Assembly (NCBI GenBank): GCA_016882485.1
Contig: VGPT01000006.1
Span: 1-61,315, forward strand
Direction of reading: 5' to 3'
Length of the DNA: 61,315 nucleotides
Source of the DNA: Cyanobacteria bacterium M_surface_10_m1_298
GTDB taxonomy: Bacteria; Cyanobacteriota; Cyanobacteriia; PCC-6307; Cyanobiaceae
The notes under the pieces are model-generated. The model worked only from the letters and a program-made list of their open reading frames with translations. It had not been told where the DNA came from and searched no databases. Of this stretch, positions 17,218-26,462 are shown in pieces (within the stretch, counting starts at the first letter, position 1; the number at the start of each line of letters is the position of its first letter). The translations under genes were made by a program, and so were the position numbers.

Positions 17218-18156
17218 TCAGGCGAAGCGGATATCGAGGCTGCGCAGATAGGTCTGTAGTCCAGCGTCCTGGATGGGCAGCAGATAGGCCGGTGCTCCGC
17301 TTTCGTTCACATGGGAATGCCAGTGGCCCGGTGGTGTGATGAAGGCACCTCCGGATTGCCAGTCAATTCTCTGGGGATTGCGGATGCTGCCATCGCCATT
17401 CAGCTCCGTGCCCACCAGGCTGTATACGCCGGGTTGGCAGTCGACGATCAGATCCAACGCCACCGATTGGTGGCGATGCGGCGCCTGGGTGACCCCTGCC
17501 GGCACAATGCCATACATCGCCCAGAGCACGTGGGTGACGGTACGGGTGCTGGGTAGGTCACGGTTGGCCAGCAGCAGGCTGATCCGATTGCTGTTCACAC
17601 TTCCAGGTTGCTGGGCCAGCGCCTGAAGCTCCTGTTGCAACCAGGTGGCGCTGTACAGGGTGGGTTTGAACCGGGGTGTAGTCGGTTCGACCCCCAGATA
17701 GCTCAGCAAGGGAGCATCGTTGACCCAATAGAGAACGCTGGTGCTGTCGGCCTGCAGCAGCGGTGTGCCGCCTGCGGGAAGCACAAACAGATCACCCTCG
17801 CTCCAGCTGATCTCAGTTTCATTGTGGGCTTCACGGCAGAGGCAGGTTCCCTGGCCGGAGAGCACAAAGAACAAAGAGCTGGTGGCTACGGCTGCGGCCT
17901 TCACGCCTTCGCCAGCATTGATGCGAACGAAGTGAGCCGCCAGTCCTGGGCTGGTGGCGGGCGCGCTTAGCCCCAGGTCGCTGCTCATGTCGAGAGGAAT
18001 CACACCACTGGGGCCCTGGGCATGGAGCTCAGGAGACCAGGACCTGTAGGGAATCGGCTCGGTGAGCCCCGATCGAATCGGGTTCGCCGCTTGCCTGTAG
18101 TCAAACAGCTGTGCCTTGTCGTCCAGGGAGAGGCGTCGTTCGGGTGTATGGGTCAT
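17218..18156 (-). CDS. Bicupin protein, gentisate-dioxygenase-like
   Basis: A 312-residue protein with two cupin folds. The first is near residues 75-140 (SLFFVLSGQGTCLCRE, GDLFVLPAGGTPLL). The second is near 215-290 (GVTQAPHRHQSVALDLIV, GGAFITPPGHWHSHVN), and it keeps the His residues that bind iron or another metal (HRHQ, HWHSH). The first cupin lacks His at the equivalent places. This resembles gentisate 1,2-dioxygenase-type bicupins, but the substrate in a phototroph is unknown, so a specific enzymatic name is not justified. It is convergent with ftsH and separated from the next upstream gene on its strand by about 80 bp. Confidence 0.7.
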   Translation of the reverse strand: MTHTPERRLSLDDKAQLFDYRQAANPIRSGLTEPIPYRSWSPELHAQGPSGVIPLDMSSDLGLSAPATSPGLAAHFVRINAGEGVKAAAVATSSLFFVLSGQGTCLCREAHNETEISWSEGDLFVLPAGGTPLLQADSTSVLYWVNDAPLLSYLGVEPTTPRFKPTLYSATWLQQELQALAQQPGSVNSNRISLLLANRDLPSTRTVTHVLWAMYGIVPAGVTQAPHRHQSVALDLIVDCQPGVYSLVGTELNGDGSIRNPQRIDWQSGGAFITPPGHWHSHVNESGAPAYLLPIQDAGLQTYLRSLDIRFA

Positions 18157-18238
18157 CGCTTAACGCCTGACACTGGATCGTGATGCGATTGAGGCAGGTC
18201 TTGCCCCAAGGTGCTGCTGGAATCGCTACGGATTGGGA

Positions 18239-18514
18239 TCAGCCCCCGGCCACTGCGGGAACGATGCTGACTTCATCGCCGTCTTTGAGGGGCGTCGTCT
18301 GGTTGTCCAGGAAACGGATGTCCTCGCTGTTGACATAGACGTTGAGGAAACGGCGCAGCTTGCCGGCTTCGTCACACAGGCGGCCCTTGAGACCGGGGTA
18401 GCGGCCGTCGAGGGCCTCAATCAGGCCGTCAACACTGGTGGCCTCAAGCTCAACGCTGGCCTCGTCGTTGGTGAACTTCTGAAGGGGAGTGGGGATCAGA
18501 ACTTGAACGGGCAT
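18239..18514 (-). CDS. MoaD/ThiS-family sulfur carrier
   Basis: A 91-residue ubiquitin-fold carrier ending in the essential diglycine (VAGG). Visible features are the [15 protein letters not shown] start, the central [15 protein letters not shown] helix and the C-terminal [14 protein letters not shown]. Such carriers are thiocarboxylated at the terminal Gly and donate sulfur to molybdopterin, thiamine, cysteine or methionine. It lies 41 bp downstream of thrC on the same strand. Comparable ThiS-like carriers beside PLP enzymes act in amino-acid biosynthesis in some bacteria, but the acceptor here cannot be deduced. I use the ATG at 18514, since the six-residue longer start adds nothing conserved. 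Confidence 0.85.
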   Translation of the reverse strand: MPVQVLIPTPLQKFTNDEASVELEATSVDGLIEALDGRYPGLKGRLCDEAGKLRRFLNVYVNSEDIRFLDNQTTPLKDGDEVSIVPAVAGG

Positions 18515-18555
18515 GGTCGCTTGGGGCGGCAAAAAAGAGGGTGAGCTGTGTTGGA

Positions 18556-19824
18556 TCAGGCCTGGCCCTGATCGGCCTGGGCCTGCTTCCAGGCGGCGTT
18601 GAAGCTGTCGAGCTGGGCCTCGATCGTGTAGGGCTTGCCGATGGCATCCACCACCGCTTCGGTGGTTTTGAGACCGTTGCCAGTGATGTAGGCGACTGTG
18701 CGCTCTTCTGGGTTGATCTTGCCCTGCTCCACCAGCTTCTTGAGCACCGCGATCGTTGTGCCACCGGCGGTTTCGGTGAACACACCCTCCGTTTCAGCCA
18801 GGAGCTTGATGCCCTCAACGATTTCCGTGTCGTTGACGTCGGTGATGGTGCCGCCGGTGCGGTTGGCGATGTCGATGGCGTAGGGGCCGTCGGCGGGGTT
18901 GCCAATGGCGATCGACTTGGCGATGGTGCTGGGCTTCACCGGAGTGATGAAGTCACGGCCTTCGCGGAAGGCGGTGGCAATCGGGTTGCAACCTTCGGCC
19001 TGGGCGCCGCTGAAGCGCACAGCCTTTTCCTCCACCAGGCCGCACTTGATGAACTCGTCGAAGCCCTTGCGGATCTTGGTGAACAGGGAGCCGGAGGCCA
19101 GAGGCGCCACGATGTGGTCGGGAAGTTCCCAGCCCAGCTGTTCGATGACTTCGTAGCCGAGGGTCTTGGAGCCTTCGGAGTAATAGGGGCGCAGGTTGAT
19201 GTTCACGAAGCCCCAGCCGTAGGTGTTGGCCACCTCCGAGCACAGGCGGTTCACCTGGTCATAGTTGCCCTTCACCGCCATCAGGGTGGGGTTGTAAATC
19301 AGGGTGCCGAGCACCTTGCCCAGCTCCAGATCACTGGGGATGAACACGCAGCAATCCAGGCCCGCGTGGGCGGCAATGGCCGCGGTGGAGTTGGCGAGGT
19401 TCCCGGTGGAGGCGCAGCTGACGGTTGTAAAGCCGAGCTCACGGGCACGGGTCAAGGCGACGGACACCACGCGATCCTTGAAGGAGAGCGTGGGCATATT
19501 CACGCCATCGTTCTTGATGTAGAGGCTCTTCAGCCCGAGGCGCTTGGCCAGGTTGTTGGCCTTGAGCAGTGGCGTAAAGCCGGTGCCCACATCAATCGGA
19601 TCCCCCTCAATGGGCAGAAAGTCGCGATAACGCCAGATGGAGGCAGGCCCTGCTTCAATCGTGGCCCTGCTGACCCGGTTGCGGATGGCCTCGTAGTCGT
19701 AGACGACTTCCAGAGGGCCGAAGCAGACGTCTTCGCAAACATGACGGGCTCCAGGTTCATAGGCCTGGCCGCATTCCTTGCAGCGCAGTCCCGTGAAGGT
19801 GGAGCGGGAGAGAGTCGCCGTCAC
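18556..19824 (-). CDS. thrC: Threonine synthase
   Basis: PLP enzyme that converts O-phospho-L-homoserine to threonine. The 422-residue protein starts with a zinc-ribbon-like segment ([18 protein letters not shown]), common in cyanobacterial and archaeal ThrC. The PLP lysine lies in [12 protein letters not shown] near residue 112, the phosphate-binding loop in [14 protein letters not shown] near 140, and the C-terminal glycine-rich part near [15 protein letters not shown]. It is probably co-transcribed with the downstream MoaD/ThiS-like gene. Its upstream gap (19825-19975) is shared with the divergent UPF0182 gene and must contain promoters for both. Confidence 0.96.
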   Translation of the reverse strand: MTATLSRSTFTGLRCKECGQAYEPGARHVCEDVCFGPLEVVYDYEAIRNRVSRATIEAGPASIWRYRDFLPIEGDPIDVGTGFTPLLKANNLAKRLGLKSLYIKNDGVNMPTLSFKDRVVSVALTRARELGFTTVSCASTGNLANSTAAIAAHAGLDCCVFIPSDLELGKVLGTLIYNPTLMAVKGNYDQVNRLCSEVANTYGWGFVNINLRPYYSEGSKTLGYEVIEQLGWELPDHIVAPLASGSLFTKIRKGFDEFIKCGLVEEKAVRFSGAQAEGCNPIATAFREGRDFITPVKPSTIAKSIAIGNPADGPYAIDIANRTGGTITDVNDTEIVEGIKLLAETEGVFTETAGGTTIAVLKKLVEQGKINPEERTVAYITGNGLKTTEAVVDAIGKPYTIEAQLDSFNAAWKQAQADQGQA

Positions 19825-19975
19825 GTTCGTGCCATGGACGTTGCACCGAAATTAGCAGTGAGATCCCGGGCTCCGTTTTAAACCCGACCCCTGGGCTCGG
19901 GTATTGATCTTCTGGCTTGACCTGGCTGGTCTCCTGCCTAGCCTCACGGGGTGATCGCCGCTCTGTGAGCCGTCC

Positions 19976-22816
19976 GTGCAGTTATCCGTGGCGCTCTCCA
20001 AGCAGATCCTGCGCTGGTGCACCTGTGCCGCCCTTCTCCTGGGTCTGCTGATTTTCCTGCCGCGCCTGCTGATCGAGCTCCAGTGGTTTGGCCAGTTCGA
20101 TGCCTCCACGGTGGTCTTGCGACGTTGGCTGTTTCAGCTGCTGGCGTTTGTGCTGGTTCTCGGCCTCGGTTTGCCACTGCAACTGCAGCAGTTGAGGCGT
20201 TGCTGGCGTTTGCGGCAGGAGTCCAGTCGCAAGGTGTTGCGGGCTGTTCCGCTCGCCCCTCTCAACTCCCTCGCCCTGGTGGGGGTGCTCGCAGGTCTTC
20301 TGTTGCTGCTTGCGTTGGGGCTCTCCTATCTGATGCTCCAGGCCCGTGGCTTGATCCTGGATCCTTTTCGCGGCGAGGTGATCACGGGCCTGGCCACGCT
20401 TGCCGAGTTGCCTGTGGCCTTGGTGCTCGGCCTGGTGCTGGCGCTGCTGCCTCTGTTGATCCTCTGGCCTTACACCACCCTGCGCATCAGTCTTGCCGCT
20501 GCCCTGGCTGGTTCGGCCACGGCGTTGGCGCGGGGCTGGGGTCTTTGGCTGCCGGGTCTGCTGGCGGTTCCCTTTGGCGAGGCTGATCCCGTCACCGGCT
20601 TCGATTTGAGCTTCACGGTGCTCAGGCTCCCGGCTTTGCACCTCCTGGTGAGCATCGTGTTGGCCCAGGTGACCGTGGGCTTGGTCGGATGCCTCTGGCT
20701 CACCTTCAGTGAAGGCAGCAGCCTTTCTGACCTTCGCTTTCCTGGCCTGAGCCGAGATCAGCAACGGGTGCTGCAGCCTCAGCTGGCTTTGCTTGCCCTG
20801 GCTGCTGCCCTCAGTTACGGACTCTCCCCGTTCAACCTCATGGTGGAGGGATCGGGAGTCGCCTCGGGGGCCGGATTTGTCGATCTGCACCTGCGACTTC
20901 CGTTGAAGCTGCTGCTGTCTCTGCTTCTGCTGTTGAGCGGGATCAGCTTGCTGGTGCCGGTGCCGCGCTCTTGGTTTCGTCGTGTCGCCCTGCTCCCTCT
21001 GATTTCGACGGCTTTCAGCCTGCCGTTGGCGGAGTGGGTTCTGGCTCCTCTGGTGCAGCGCATCTGGGTTCAGCCCCGGGAGTTGGAGCTTGAAAGTCCT
21101 TATCTCCAGCGCTCTATCGCCGCGACTCGCCGCGCCTTTGGCCTCGAGGCGGTGCGGGATGTGGATCTCTCTCCCAAGCAGCAACTGCGAAAGCAGGACA
21201 TCCAGGCCGCCAGCGGCACCCTTGCGAACGTGCGCCTCTGGGACAGCGGCCCACTGCTGGAAGCCAATCGGCAGCTGCAGCAGCTCCGCCTCTATTACCG
21301 CTTCCCTTCGGCAGCCGTCGATCGCTATCCCCTGAGCGACGACAGCCGCGAGAGGGGGTCGCAACAGGTGCTGGTGGCAGCCCGCGAGCTCGATAGCGGC
21401 GCTCTGGCCAAGGGTTCGCGCACCTGGTTGAACCGACACCTGGTGTTCACCCATGGCTACGGCTTCACCGTTTCTCCGGTGAATGCCAGTGGCCCCGATG
21501 GCCTGCCTCTCTATTTCGTCAAGGACCTTGGCCGCAGCGGCAGGGTGCAGGCGATTCCCCAGTTGGGTTTAAGCCAGCAGCAGGTGGAGCGCGCCCTACC
21601 GGTCGGTCGCCCGCGCCTTTACTTCGCCTCCGGTGCCGCCCCCTATGCGATCGCACCCACCCAGGTGCGGGAATTTGATTACCCCGAGGGCGAACTCAAC
21701 GTTTATTCCCATTACGACGGCCAAGCTGGGGTGCCCATTCATGGGCCCCTGGATCGGTTGCTGGCGGCGATTTATCTGCCGGAACCGCGCCTGTTGTTCA
21801 CCGGCTCGCTCACCCCCTCCTCGCGGTTGCTGTTGCGCCGTCAGGTGAATGAACGCCTGCGGGCGATTGCCCCCTTCCTTCGTTTTGAAAGCAAGCCTTA
21901 TCTGGTGACGGCCCGGGTCGACGACGATCCCGACTACCGCAGTGGTCATCATCAGTATTGGTTGCTCGATGGCTTCACTCAAAGCCGCAGCTACCCCTAT
22001 TCCGATGCCAATCCCGAAGGGATCCGCTATTTCCGCAATCCCGTAAAGGCGGTGGTGGATGCCTACAACGGTGATGTCTGGCTTTATGTCAGCGATCCCT
22101 CCGATCCAGTGCTGCGCACCTGGCAGAAGGTGTTCCCTGATCTGTTCAGGCCCCTGCAGTCGATGCCCAAGCAGCTGCTGGCCCACATTCAGGTGCCCCA
22201 GAGCCAGTTCCAGATCCAGGCTGAGCGGCTGCTCCGCTATCACGTCACGGATGTGCGCACCTTCTACAACGGAGACGACGTCTGGGCGATCCCTGAGGAG
22301 ATCTACGGCGATCGAACCGCCCCGGTGAATCCGTATCACGTGACGATGCAATTGCCGGGGCGCACCCGACCTGAGTTTGTGCTGCTGTTGCCATTCACCC
22401 CTTTGAAGCGGGCCAACATGGTGGGTTGGTTGGCGGCCCGCAACGACACCCCGAACTACGGGGAATTGTTCCTGGCCCGCTTCCCGCAGCAGCGTCTGTT
22501 GCTTGGTCCCCAGCAGATTTCGGCCCTGATCGAACAGGACCCCGCCATCAGCTACCAGTTCGGCCTCTGGAATCGCACTGGCTCGAAGTTGCTGCGCGGC
22601 AACCTGTTGGTGATGCCTGTGGGTGAAGGCTTGCTCTATGTCGAGCCGATCTACCTCCAGAGCACCAACAACGCCTTGCCGACCCTGGTGCGGGTGGTGG
22701 TGACCGATGGGCAGCGGTTCGTGATGGAACCCACTTTCGATCAGGCCCTGGCCCGTTTGGTCTCGACGCCACCAAACGCCCTGCCGCGCCCCCTGACGGT
22801 GCCTGGGGCTCCGTAA
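19976..22816 (+). CDS. UPF0182 family large membrane protein
   Basis: At 946 residues this is the second-longest gene in the window after none larger than it. The N-terminal 350 or so residues contain about seven strongly hydrophobic helices, beginning CAALLLGLLIFLPRLLIEL. The rest is a large, probably extracytoplasmic domain with aromatic and basic motifs such as FTHGYGFTVSPVN and YRSGHHQYWLLDGFTQS. This is the UPF0182 arrangement found in cyanobacteria and actinobacteria; the function is unknown. The start is taken as the GTG at 19976. The gene stands alone between divergent thrC and the convergent class II aldolase, whose terminator lies just past the stop. Confidence 0.9.
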   Translation: MQLSVALSKQILRWCTCAALLLGLLIFLPRLLIELQWFGQFDASTVVLRRWLFQLLAFVLVLGLGLPLQLQQLRRCWRLRQESSRKVLRAVPLAPLNSLALVGVLAGLLLLLALGLSYLMLQARGLILDPFRGEVITGLATLAELPVALVLGLVLALLPLLILWPYTTLRISLAAALAGSATALARGWGLWLPGLLAVPFGEADPVTGFDLSFTVLRLPALHLLVSIVLAQVTVGLVGCLWLTFSEGSSLSDLRFPGLSRDQQRVLQPQLALLALAAALSYGLSPFNLMVEGSGVASGAGFVDLHLRLPLKLLLSLLLLLSGISLLVPVPRSWFRRVALLPLISTAFSLPLAEWVLAPLVQRIWVQPRELELESPYLQRSIAATRRAFGLEAVRDVDLSPKQQLRKQDIQAASGTLANVRLWDSGPLLEANRQLQQLRLYYRFPSAAVDRYPLSDDSRERGSQQVLVAARELDSGALAKGSRTWLNRHLVFTHGYGFTVSPVNASGPDGLPLYFVKDLGRSGRVQAIPQLGLSQQQVERALPVGRPRLYFASGAAPYAIAPTQVREFDYPEGELNVYSHYDGQAGVPIHGPLDRLLAAIYLPEPRLLFTGSLTPSSRLLLRRQVNERLRAIAPFLRFESKPYLVTARVDDDPDYRSGHHQYWLLDGFTQSRSYPYSDANPEGIRYFRNPVKAVVDAYNGDVWLYVSDPSDPVLRTWQKVFPDLFRPLQSMPKQLLAHIQVPQSQFQIQAERLLRYHVTDVRTFYNGDDVWAIPEEIYGDRTAPVNPYHVTMQLPGRTRPEFVLLLPFTPLKRANMVGWLAARNDTPNYGELFLARFPQQRLLLGPQQISALIEQDPAISYQFGLWNRTGSKLLRGNLLVMPVGEGLLYVEPIYLQSTNNALPTLVRVVVTDGQRFVMEPTFDQALARLVSTPPNALPRPLTVPGAP

Positions 22817-22840
22817 CGGAGACATCAACAGGCACAAAAA

Positions 22841-22860
22841 AAGCCCCCTTGCGGGGGCTT
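22841..22860 (-). terminator. Terminator of the class II aldolase gene
   Basis: AAGCCCCC-TTGC-GGGGGCTT forms an 8-bp stem with a 4-nt loop. Read on the minus strand it is followed by a run of Ts (TTTTTGTG, continuing the A-run at 22836-22842), 24 nt after the aldolase stop. It is not followed by Ts on the plus strand. Confidence 0.9.
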
Positions 22861-22884
22861 GGTGCTGATCGATCGATCAAGAAA

Positions 22885-23958
22885 TCAGGCGGCAACTGCG
22901 CTCTTGGGGTCGAGGGCGCCCTTGGCGTAGAGACCGGCGTAGTAGTTGATGTCGCGCTGCTTGATCTTGCTGGCGTTGCCGGCGCACCAGAACTGCTGGT
23001 AGCGATCCAGGCAGACCTGCTTCATGTAGGCCCGGGCGGGCTTGTTGAAGTGGCGGGGGTCGAAGTTGGCGGGATCCTTGGCGGCGGCTTCACGCACAGC
23101 GGCGGTGAAGGCGAGGCGGTTGTCGGTGTCGATGTTCACCTTGCGCACGCCGTTGCGGATGCCTTCCTGGATTTCTTCCACGGGCACGCCGTAGGTCTCA
23201 GGGATCTGGCCACCGAACTTGTTGATCATCTCCAGCCATTCCTGGGGCACGGAGGAGGAGCCGTGCATCACCAGGTGGGTGTTGGGGATGGCCTTGTGGA
23301 TTTCGGCGATGCGGCTGATGGCCAGCACTTCACCGGTGGGCTTGCGGGTGAACTTGTAGGCGCCGTGGCTGGTGCCGATGGCGATGGCCAGGGCGTCAAC
23401 CTTGGTCTTGGCGACGAAGTCAGCAGCCTCAGCGGGATCGGTCAGCAGTTGGCTGTGGTCGAGCTTGCCCTCAAAGCCGTGGCCGTCCTCGGCTTCGCCC
23501 ATGCCGGTCTCGAGGGAGCCCAGGCAACCCAGCTCGCCCTCAACGCTCACGCCGATGGCGTGGGCCACATCCACCACTTCCTTGGTGACAGCCACGTTGT
23601 AGTCGTAGCTGGCGGGGGTCTTGGCGTCGGCCTCGAGGGAGCCGTCCATCATCACGGAGGTGAAGCCGTTGGCGGCAGCGCCGAAGCAGGTGGCGGGGCT
23701 GTTGCCGTGGTCCTGGTGCATGACCACGGGGATGTCGGGATAGGTCTCGACAGCGGCCAGGATCAGGTGGCGCAGGAAGTTCTCACCGGCGTACTGACGA
23801 GCGCCGCGGGAGGCCTGCAGGATGACGGGGCTATCGGTCTCATAGGCAGCCTCCATGATCGACTGCACCTGCTCCAGGTTGTTCACGTTGAACGCAGGGA
23901 TGCCGTAGCCGTTTTCAGCGGCGTGGTCGAGCAGCAGCCGAAGCGGGACGAGCGCCAT
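22885..23958 (-). CDS. fbaA: Class II fructose-1,6-bisphosphate aldolase
   Basis: Zinc-dependent aldolase that condenses dihydroxyacetone phosphate with glyceraldehyde-3-phosphate, or with erythrose-4-phosphate in the Calvin cycle to give sedoheptulose bisphosphate. The 357-residue protein opens [19 protein letters not shown]. It shows the metal and catalytic segment [14 protein letters not shown] near residue 80, the conserved [18 protein letters not shown] near 115, and C-terminal [10 protein letters not shown] near 245. In cyanobacteria this is usually the main Calvin-cycle aldolase. Short spacing and a good terminator suggest a single-gene transcript. A second, unrelated class I aldolase occurs at 59170-60252. 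Confidence 0.95.
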   Translation of the reverse strand: MALVPLRLLLDHAAENGYGIPAFNVNNLEQVQSIMEAAYETDSPVILQASRGARQYAGENFLRHLILAAVETYPDIPVVMHQDHGNSPATCFGAAANGFTSVMMDGSLEADAKTPASYDYNVAVTKEVVDVAHAIGVSVEGELGCLGSLETGMGEAEDGHGFEGKLDHSQLLTDPAEAADFVAKTKVDALAIAIGTSHGAYKFTRKPTGEVLAISRIAEIHKAIPNTHLVMHGSSSVPQEWLEMINKFGGQIPETYGVPVEEIQEGIRNGVRKVNIDTDNRLAFTAAVREAAAKDPANFDPRHFNKPARAYMKQVCLDRYQQFWCAGNASKIKQRDINYYAGLYAKGALDPKSAVAA

Positions 23959-24008
23959 GGGGACACCTCAAGGGAATGCGGGGGATCCTAACCGGCGCCT
24001 TTTCCCCC

Positions 24009-25118
24009 CTAAATCCGTTGACGCAGGCCGCTATCCGCTGCTTCCAGCGCGAGATCGCAGACCCGTTGACTCCACACCGCTTCACTGAGCCCTGGCAGCA
24101 TCGGCCGGCGCTCCCGAATCGCCTCTGCCCACCACTGGATCAGGCGTTGCACCGGAGCCAGCCGCCCATCCGGCCAGGTCTGATCGAAGGCGAGGGAAGG
24201 ATCGGGGGCGATCTCCTGCAGGGAGCCGCCGCCGTGGGATTGCCACAGCTGGAAGCCATGCACGTAGTCGCTCTGATTGCTGGAGCCCAGCATCAGGGTT
24301 CCCTCACTCCCGTAGACCTCGATCCAATACCCCCGTCCGGGTTTGGTCACGGATGCCAGGTTCAGCTGGGCCGGAACCGTCTGCCCCCTGTGGCTTTCCA
24401 GCTCCAGCTGCAGCAGAGCGATGTCTTCGGCATCCACAGCCGCCAGGCGGCCGCTGCCGTCGGCCAGGGGGCGTTGGGGGATGGCCATGCTGCGCAAGGC
24501 GTTGACCGTCCGCGTGGGTCCCACAAGCCAGTGGAGGGTGTCCACGGCGTGGGTGCCGAGGGAGCCGAGCACTCCGCCCCCGGCGGCCCGTTGGGAATAC
24601 CAGTTCCAGGGGCGGCTGGCATCGGCCCGGCTGCCCATCAGCCAGTCGACTTTCACCAGCCAAGGTGTGCCGGCGGCGCCGTTGCGCAACAGGGCCGCCA
24701 GTTGCATAAACGCCGGAACGGCCCGGTATTCGAAATCCACCGCCACACTCACTCCTGCCGTCAGGGCCTGGCGCTGCAGTTCTTCGATCTGGGCGGTCTC
24801 CAAGGCCACTGGTTTCTCCAGCAGCAGATGCTTCCCCGCGGCGATGGCCGCCTGGGCCAGGGCGAAGCGCGGCTCCGGCGGGGTGGCGATCACCAGAGCC
24901 TCAACGCGGGGATCGGCGAGCAGGGCCTCGAAATCGCTGAAGCCCGGCAGGCCATGGCTGCTGCAGGCCTGGTCAAGCCGTTCGTCTCGGGGATGCCAGA
25001 GGGCCACCGGCTCGGTCAGCGGGCAGTGGCGCAGGGCCGGTAGATGAATTTTTTCGCCGAACCCCAGGCCCACCAGGGCCACACCAAGGGGGCGTTGTGG
25101 AGTCGCAACTGGGGACAC
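24009..25118 (-). CDS. Gfo/Idh/MocA family NAD(P)-dependent oxidoreductase
   Basis: A 369-residue dehydrogenase with an N-terminal Rossmann fold: GVALVGLGFGEKIHLPALR near residues 13-31 holds the dinucleotide-binding GxGxxG-like turn. The family EKP motif (LLEKPVAL) lies near residue 98, where the Lys helps catalysis. The C-terminal alpha/beta domain contains GGGVLGSLGTHAVDTLHWL, with the active-site His. The family oxidises sugars, inositols or related alcohols and also includes biliverdin reductase-like members; the substrate cannot be read from the sequence. It is followed after 50 bp by the class II aldolase on the same strand. Confidence 0.85.
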   Translation of the reverse strand: MSPVATPQRPLGVALVGLGFGEKIHLPALRHCPLTEPVALWHPRDERLDQACSSHGLPGFSDFEALLADPRVEALVIATPPEPRFALAQAAIAAGKHLLLEKPVALETAQIEELQRQALTAGVSVAVDFEYRAVPAFMQLAALLRNGAAGTPWLVKVDWLMGSRADASRPWNWYSQRAAGGGVLGSLGTHAVDTLHWLVGPTRTVNALRSMAIPQRPLADGSGRLAAVDAEDIALLQLELESHRGQTVPAQLNLASVTKPGRGYWIEVYGSEGTLMLGSSNQSDYVHGFQLWQSHGGGSLQEIAPDPSLAFDQTWPDGRLAPVQRLIQWWAEAIRERRPMLPGLSEAVWSQRVCDLALEAADSGLRQRI

Positions 25119-25135
25119 AGGTTGGCGAAAGCGCC

Positions 25136-25555
25136 CTAGAAGCCTGCCAGTAGATCAGCCCCGGCTTCGCAGGAGGCATGGATCGTGGCGCTGATCAGGT
25201 CATCCTCGGCAGGGGCCTGCCAGGTGCTGCCCCACTGGGGAATGCCGTTAATCGAGGTATCGCGGTAGAGGCTTTGACCGCAGTCGATCTCCATCACGTA
25301 GAGGTCGCTGGCAGGGGGGCGCGGCTCGCTGCCATCGGCGTTGCGCGGCTGGTCGGCCGGCGGGGCGGGCTGGAAACGGCTGAGCACCGTGAGGTTGCCC
25401 TCACGGTTCAAGCGCAGGCTGCCGGCATCCCACCACTGGCGACCGTCAACACTGCTGGGCACTTCATGCCAATCGACAGGGCCGGCCATGGCCGCCGGCA
25501 GCGGTTGCAGCCAGAGAAGGCCCAGGACCAGCAGGAGAGCGAGGGCTTGCTTCAC
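25136..25555 (-). CDS. Secreted hypothetical protein
   Basis: A 139-residue protein with a clear signal peptide ([20 protein letters not shown], cleavage probably after AMA near residue 24). A small mature domain with many Trp and Asp residues follows ([37 protein letters not shown]). Two Cys residues (IDCGQ, ASCEAG) could form a disulfide in the periplasm or lumen. The pattern is one I associate with uncharacterised cyanobacterial secreted proteins; no function is assigned. The start ATG overlaps the accD stop (ATGA), so it is translationally coupled to accD. Confidence 0.75.
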   Translation of the reverse strand: MKQALALLLVLGLLWLQPLPAAMAGPVDWHEVPSSVDGRQWWDAGSLRLNREGNLTVLSRFQPAPPADQPRNADGSEPRPPASDLYVMEIDCGQSLYRDTSINGIPQWGSTWQAPAEDDLISATIHASCEAGADLLAGF

Positions 25556-26427
25556 GCGGCCACAGCCTTCTGGCAGCCGTGCATGGTCAGCAGGCTGACG
25601 AGGGTGCTGCGCAACTTGGTGCGGGGCACGATGTGGTCCACAAACCCGTGGTCACGCAGGTATTCCGCGGTCTGGAAATCGTCGGGTAGCTTCTCGCGCA
25701 GGGTCTGCTCAATCACTCGGCGGCCGGCAAAGCCGATCAGCGCCTTCGGCTCAGCCAGGATCAGATCCCCCAGCATCGCGAAGCTGGCTGTCACCCCTCC
25801 AGTGGTGGGATGGGTCAGCAAGGGCATGTAGAGCAGCTCCGCCTGGCGATGACGCTCGAGGGCGCCGGAGATTTTGGCCATCTGCATCAGGGAGAGCATG
25901 CCCTCCTGCATCCGCGCTCCGCCGGAGGCACAGACGATCAGGACCGGGTAGCGCCTGGCGGTGGCTTCCTCAATCAGGCGGGTGAGCTTTTCGCCGACCA
26001 CCGATCCCATCGAACCGCCCATGAAGCGGAAGTCCATCACCCCGAGGGCGAGGGGAATGCCCTGCACTCGGCAGAGACCCGTGATCACTCCATCCTTCAG
26101 GCCAGTCGAGCGTTGGGTGTCGCGAATCCGATCGGCGTAGCTGCGCCGATCCTTGAACGCCAGCGGATCGGTGGGGCAGAGCTCGGTGTCGAGGGGTTCA
26201 AAACTGCCCTCGTCGGCGATCTGGGCGATCCGTTCTTCACTGAAGATGCGGTGGTGGTAGCCGCAGCCGCTGCACACACTGGCATTGGCGGCCAGATCTT
26301 TGCGATAGACCACCAGGCCGCATTCGGGACATTTGCTCCACAGCCCGTCGTCTTCATTGACCTCCTGGGCGTTGCGAACAGCGGGGGCTGTCTTGCGGCG
26401 ATCAGCAAACCAGTCGAACAGCGACAT
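25552..26427 (-). CDS. accD: Acetyl-CoA carboxylase carboxyltransferase subunit beta
   Basis: Transfers the carboxyl group from biotin to acetyl-CoA to make malonyl-CoA, the first step of fatty-acid synthesis. The 291-residue protein has the N-terminal zinc ribbon [20 protein letters not shown] (Cys pairs near residues 34-37 and 53-56). The crotonase-like carboxyltransferase core follows, with [20 protein letters not shown] near 165 and [14 protein letters not shown] near 205. It acts as a tetramer with AccA, which is not in this window. It overlaps the secreted hypothetical by 4 bp and follows the prepilin peptidase gene by 35 bp on the same strand. Confidence 0.96.
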   Translation of the reverse strand: MSLFDWFADRRKTAPAVRNAQEVNEDDGLWSKCPECGLVVYRKDLAANASVCSGCGYHHRIFSEERIAQIADEGSFEPLDTELCPTDPLAFKDRRSYADRIRDTQRSTGLKDGVITGLCRVQGIPLALGVMDFRFMGGSMGSVVGEKLTRLIEEATARRYPVLIVCASGGARMQEGMLSLMQMAKISGALERHRQAELLYMPLLTHPTTGGVTASFAMLGDLILAEPKALIGFAGRRVIEQTLREKLPDDFQTAEYLRDHGFVDHIVPRTKLRSTLVSLLTMHGCQKAVAA

Positions 26428-26462
26428 GGGGTGAGCGGTGCCTGGACGTGGTGTTCAGACCA

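Noticed and set aside
17681-17693. T-loop-like GGTTCGACCC suggesting a tRNA
   Set aside because: Lies inside the bicupin coding sequence and has no matching acceptor or anticodon arms.
18541-19881. 446-codon plus-strand ORF opposite thrC
   Set aside because: Shadow of thrC, low-complexity GVG/AD repeats and no motif.
19982-21454. 490-codon minus-strand ORF inside the UPF0182 gene
   Set aside because: Gln/Arg-rich antisense frame; the opposite strand encodes clear membrane helices.
22849-23991. 380-codon plus-strand ORF opposite the class II aldolase
   Set aside because: Antisense to a well-conserved aldolase, composed of G/V/H repeats.
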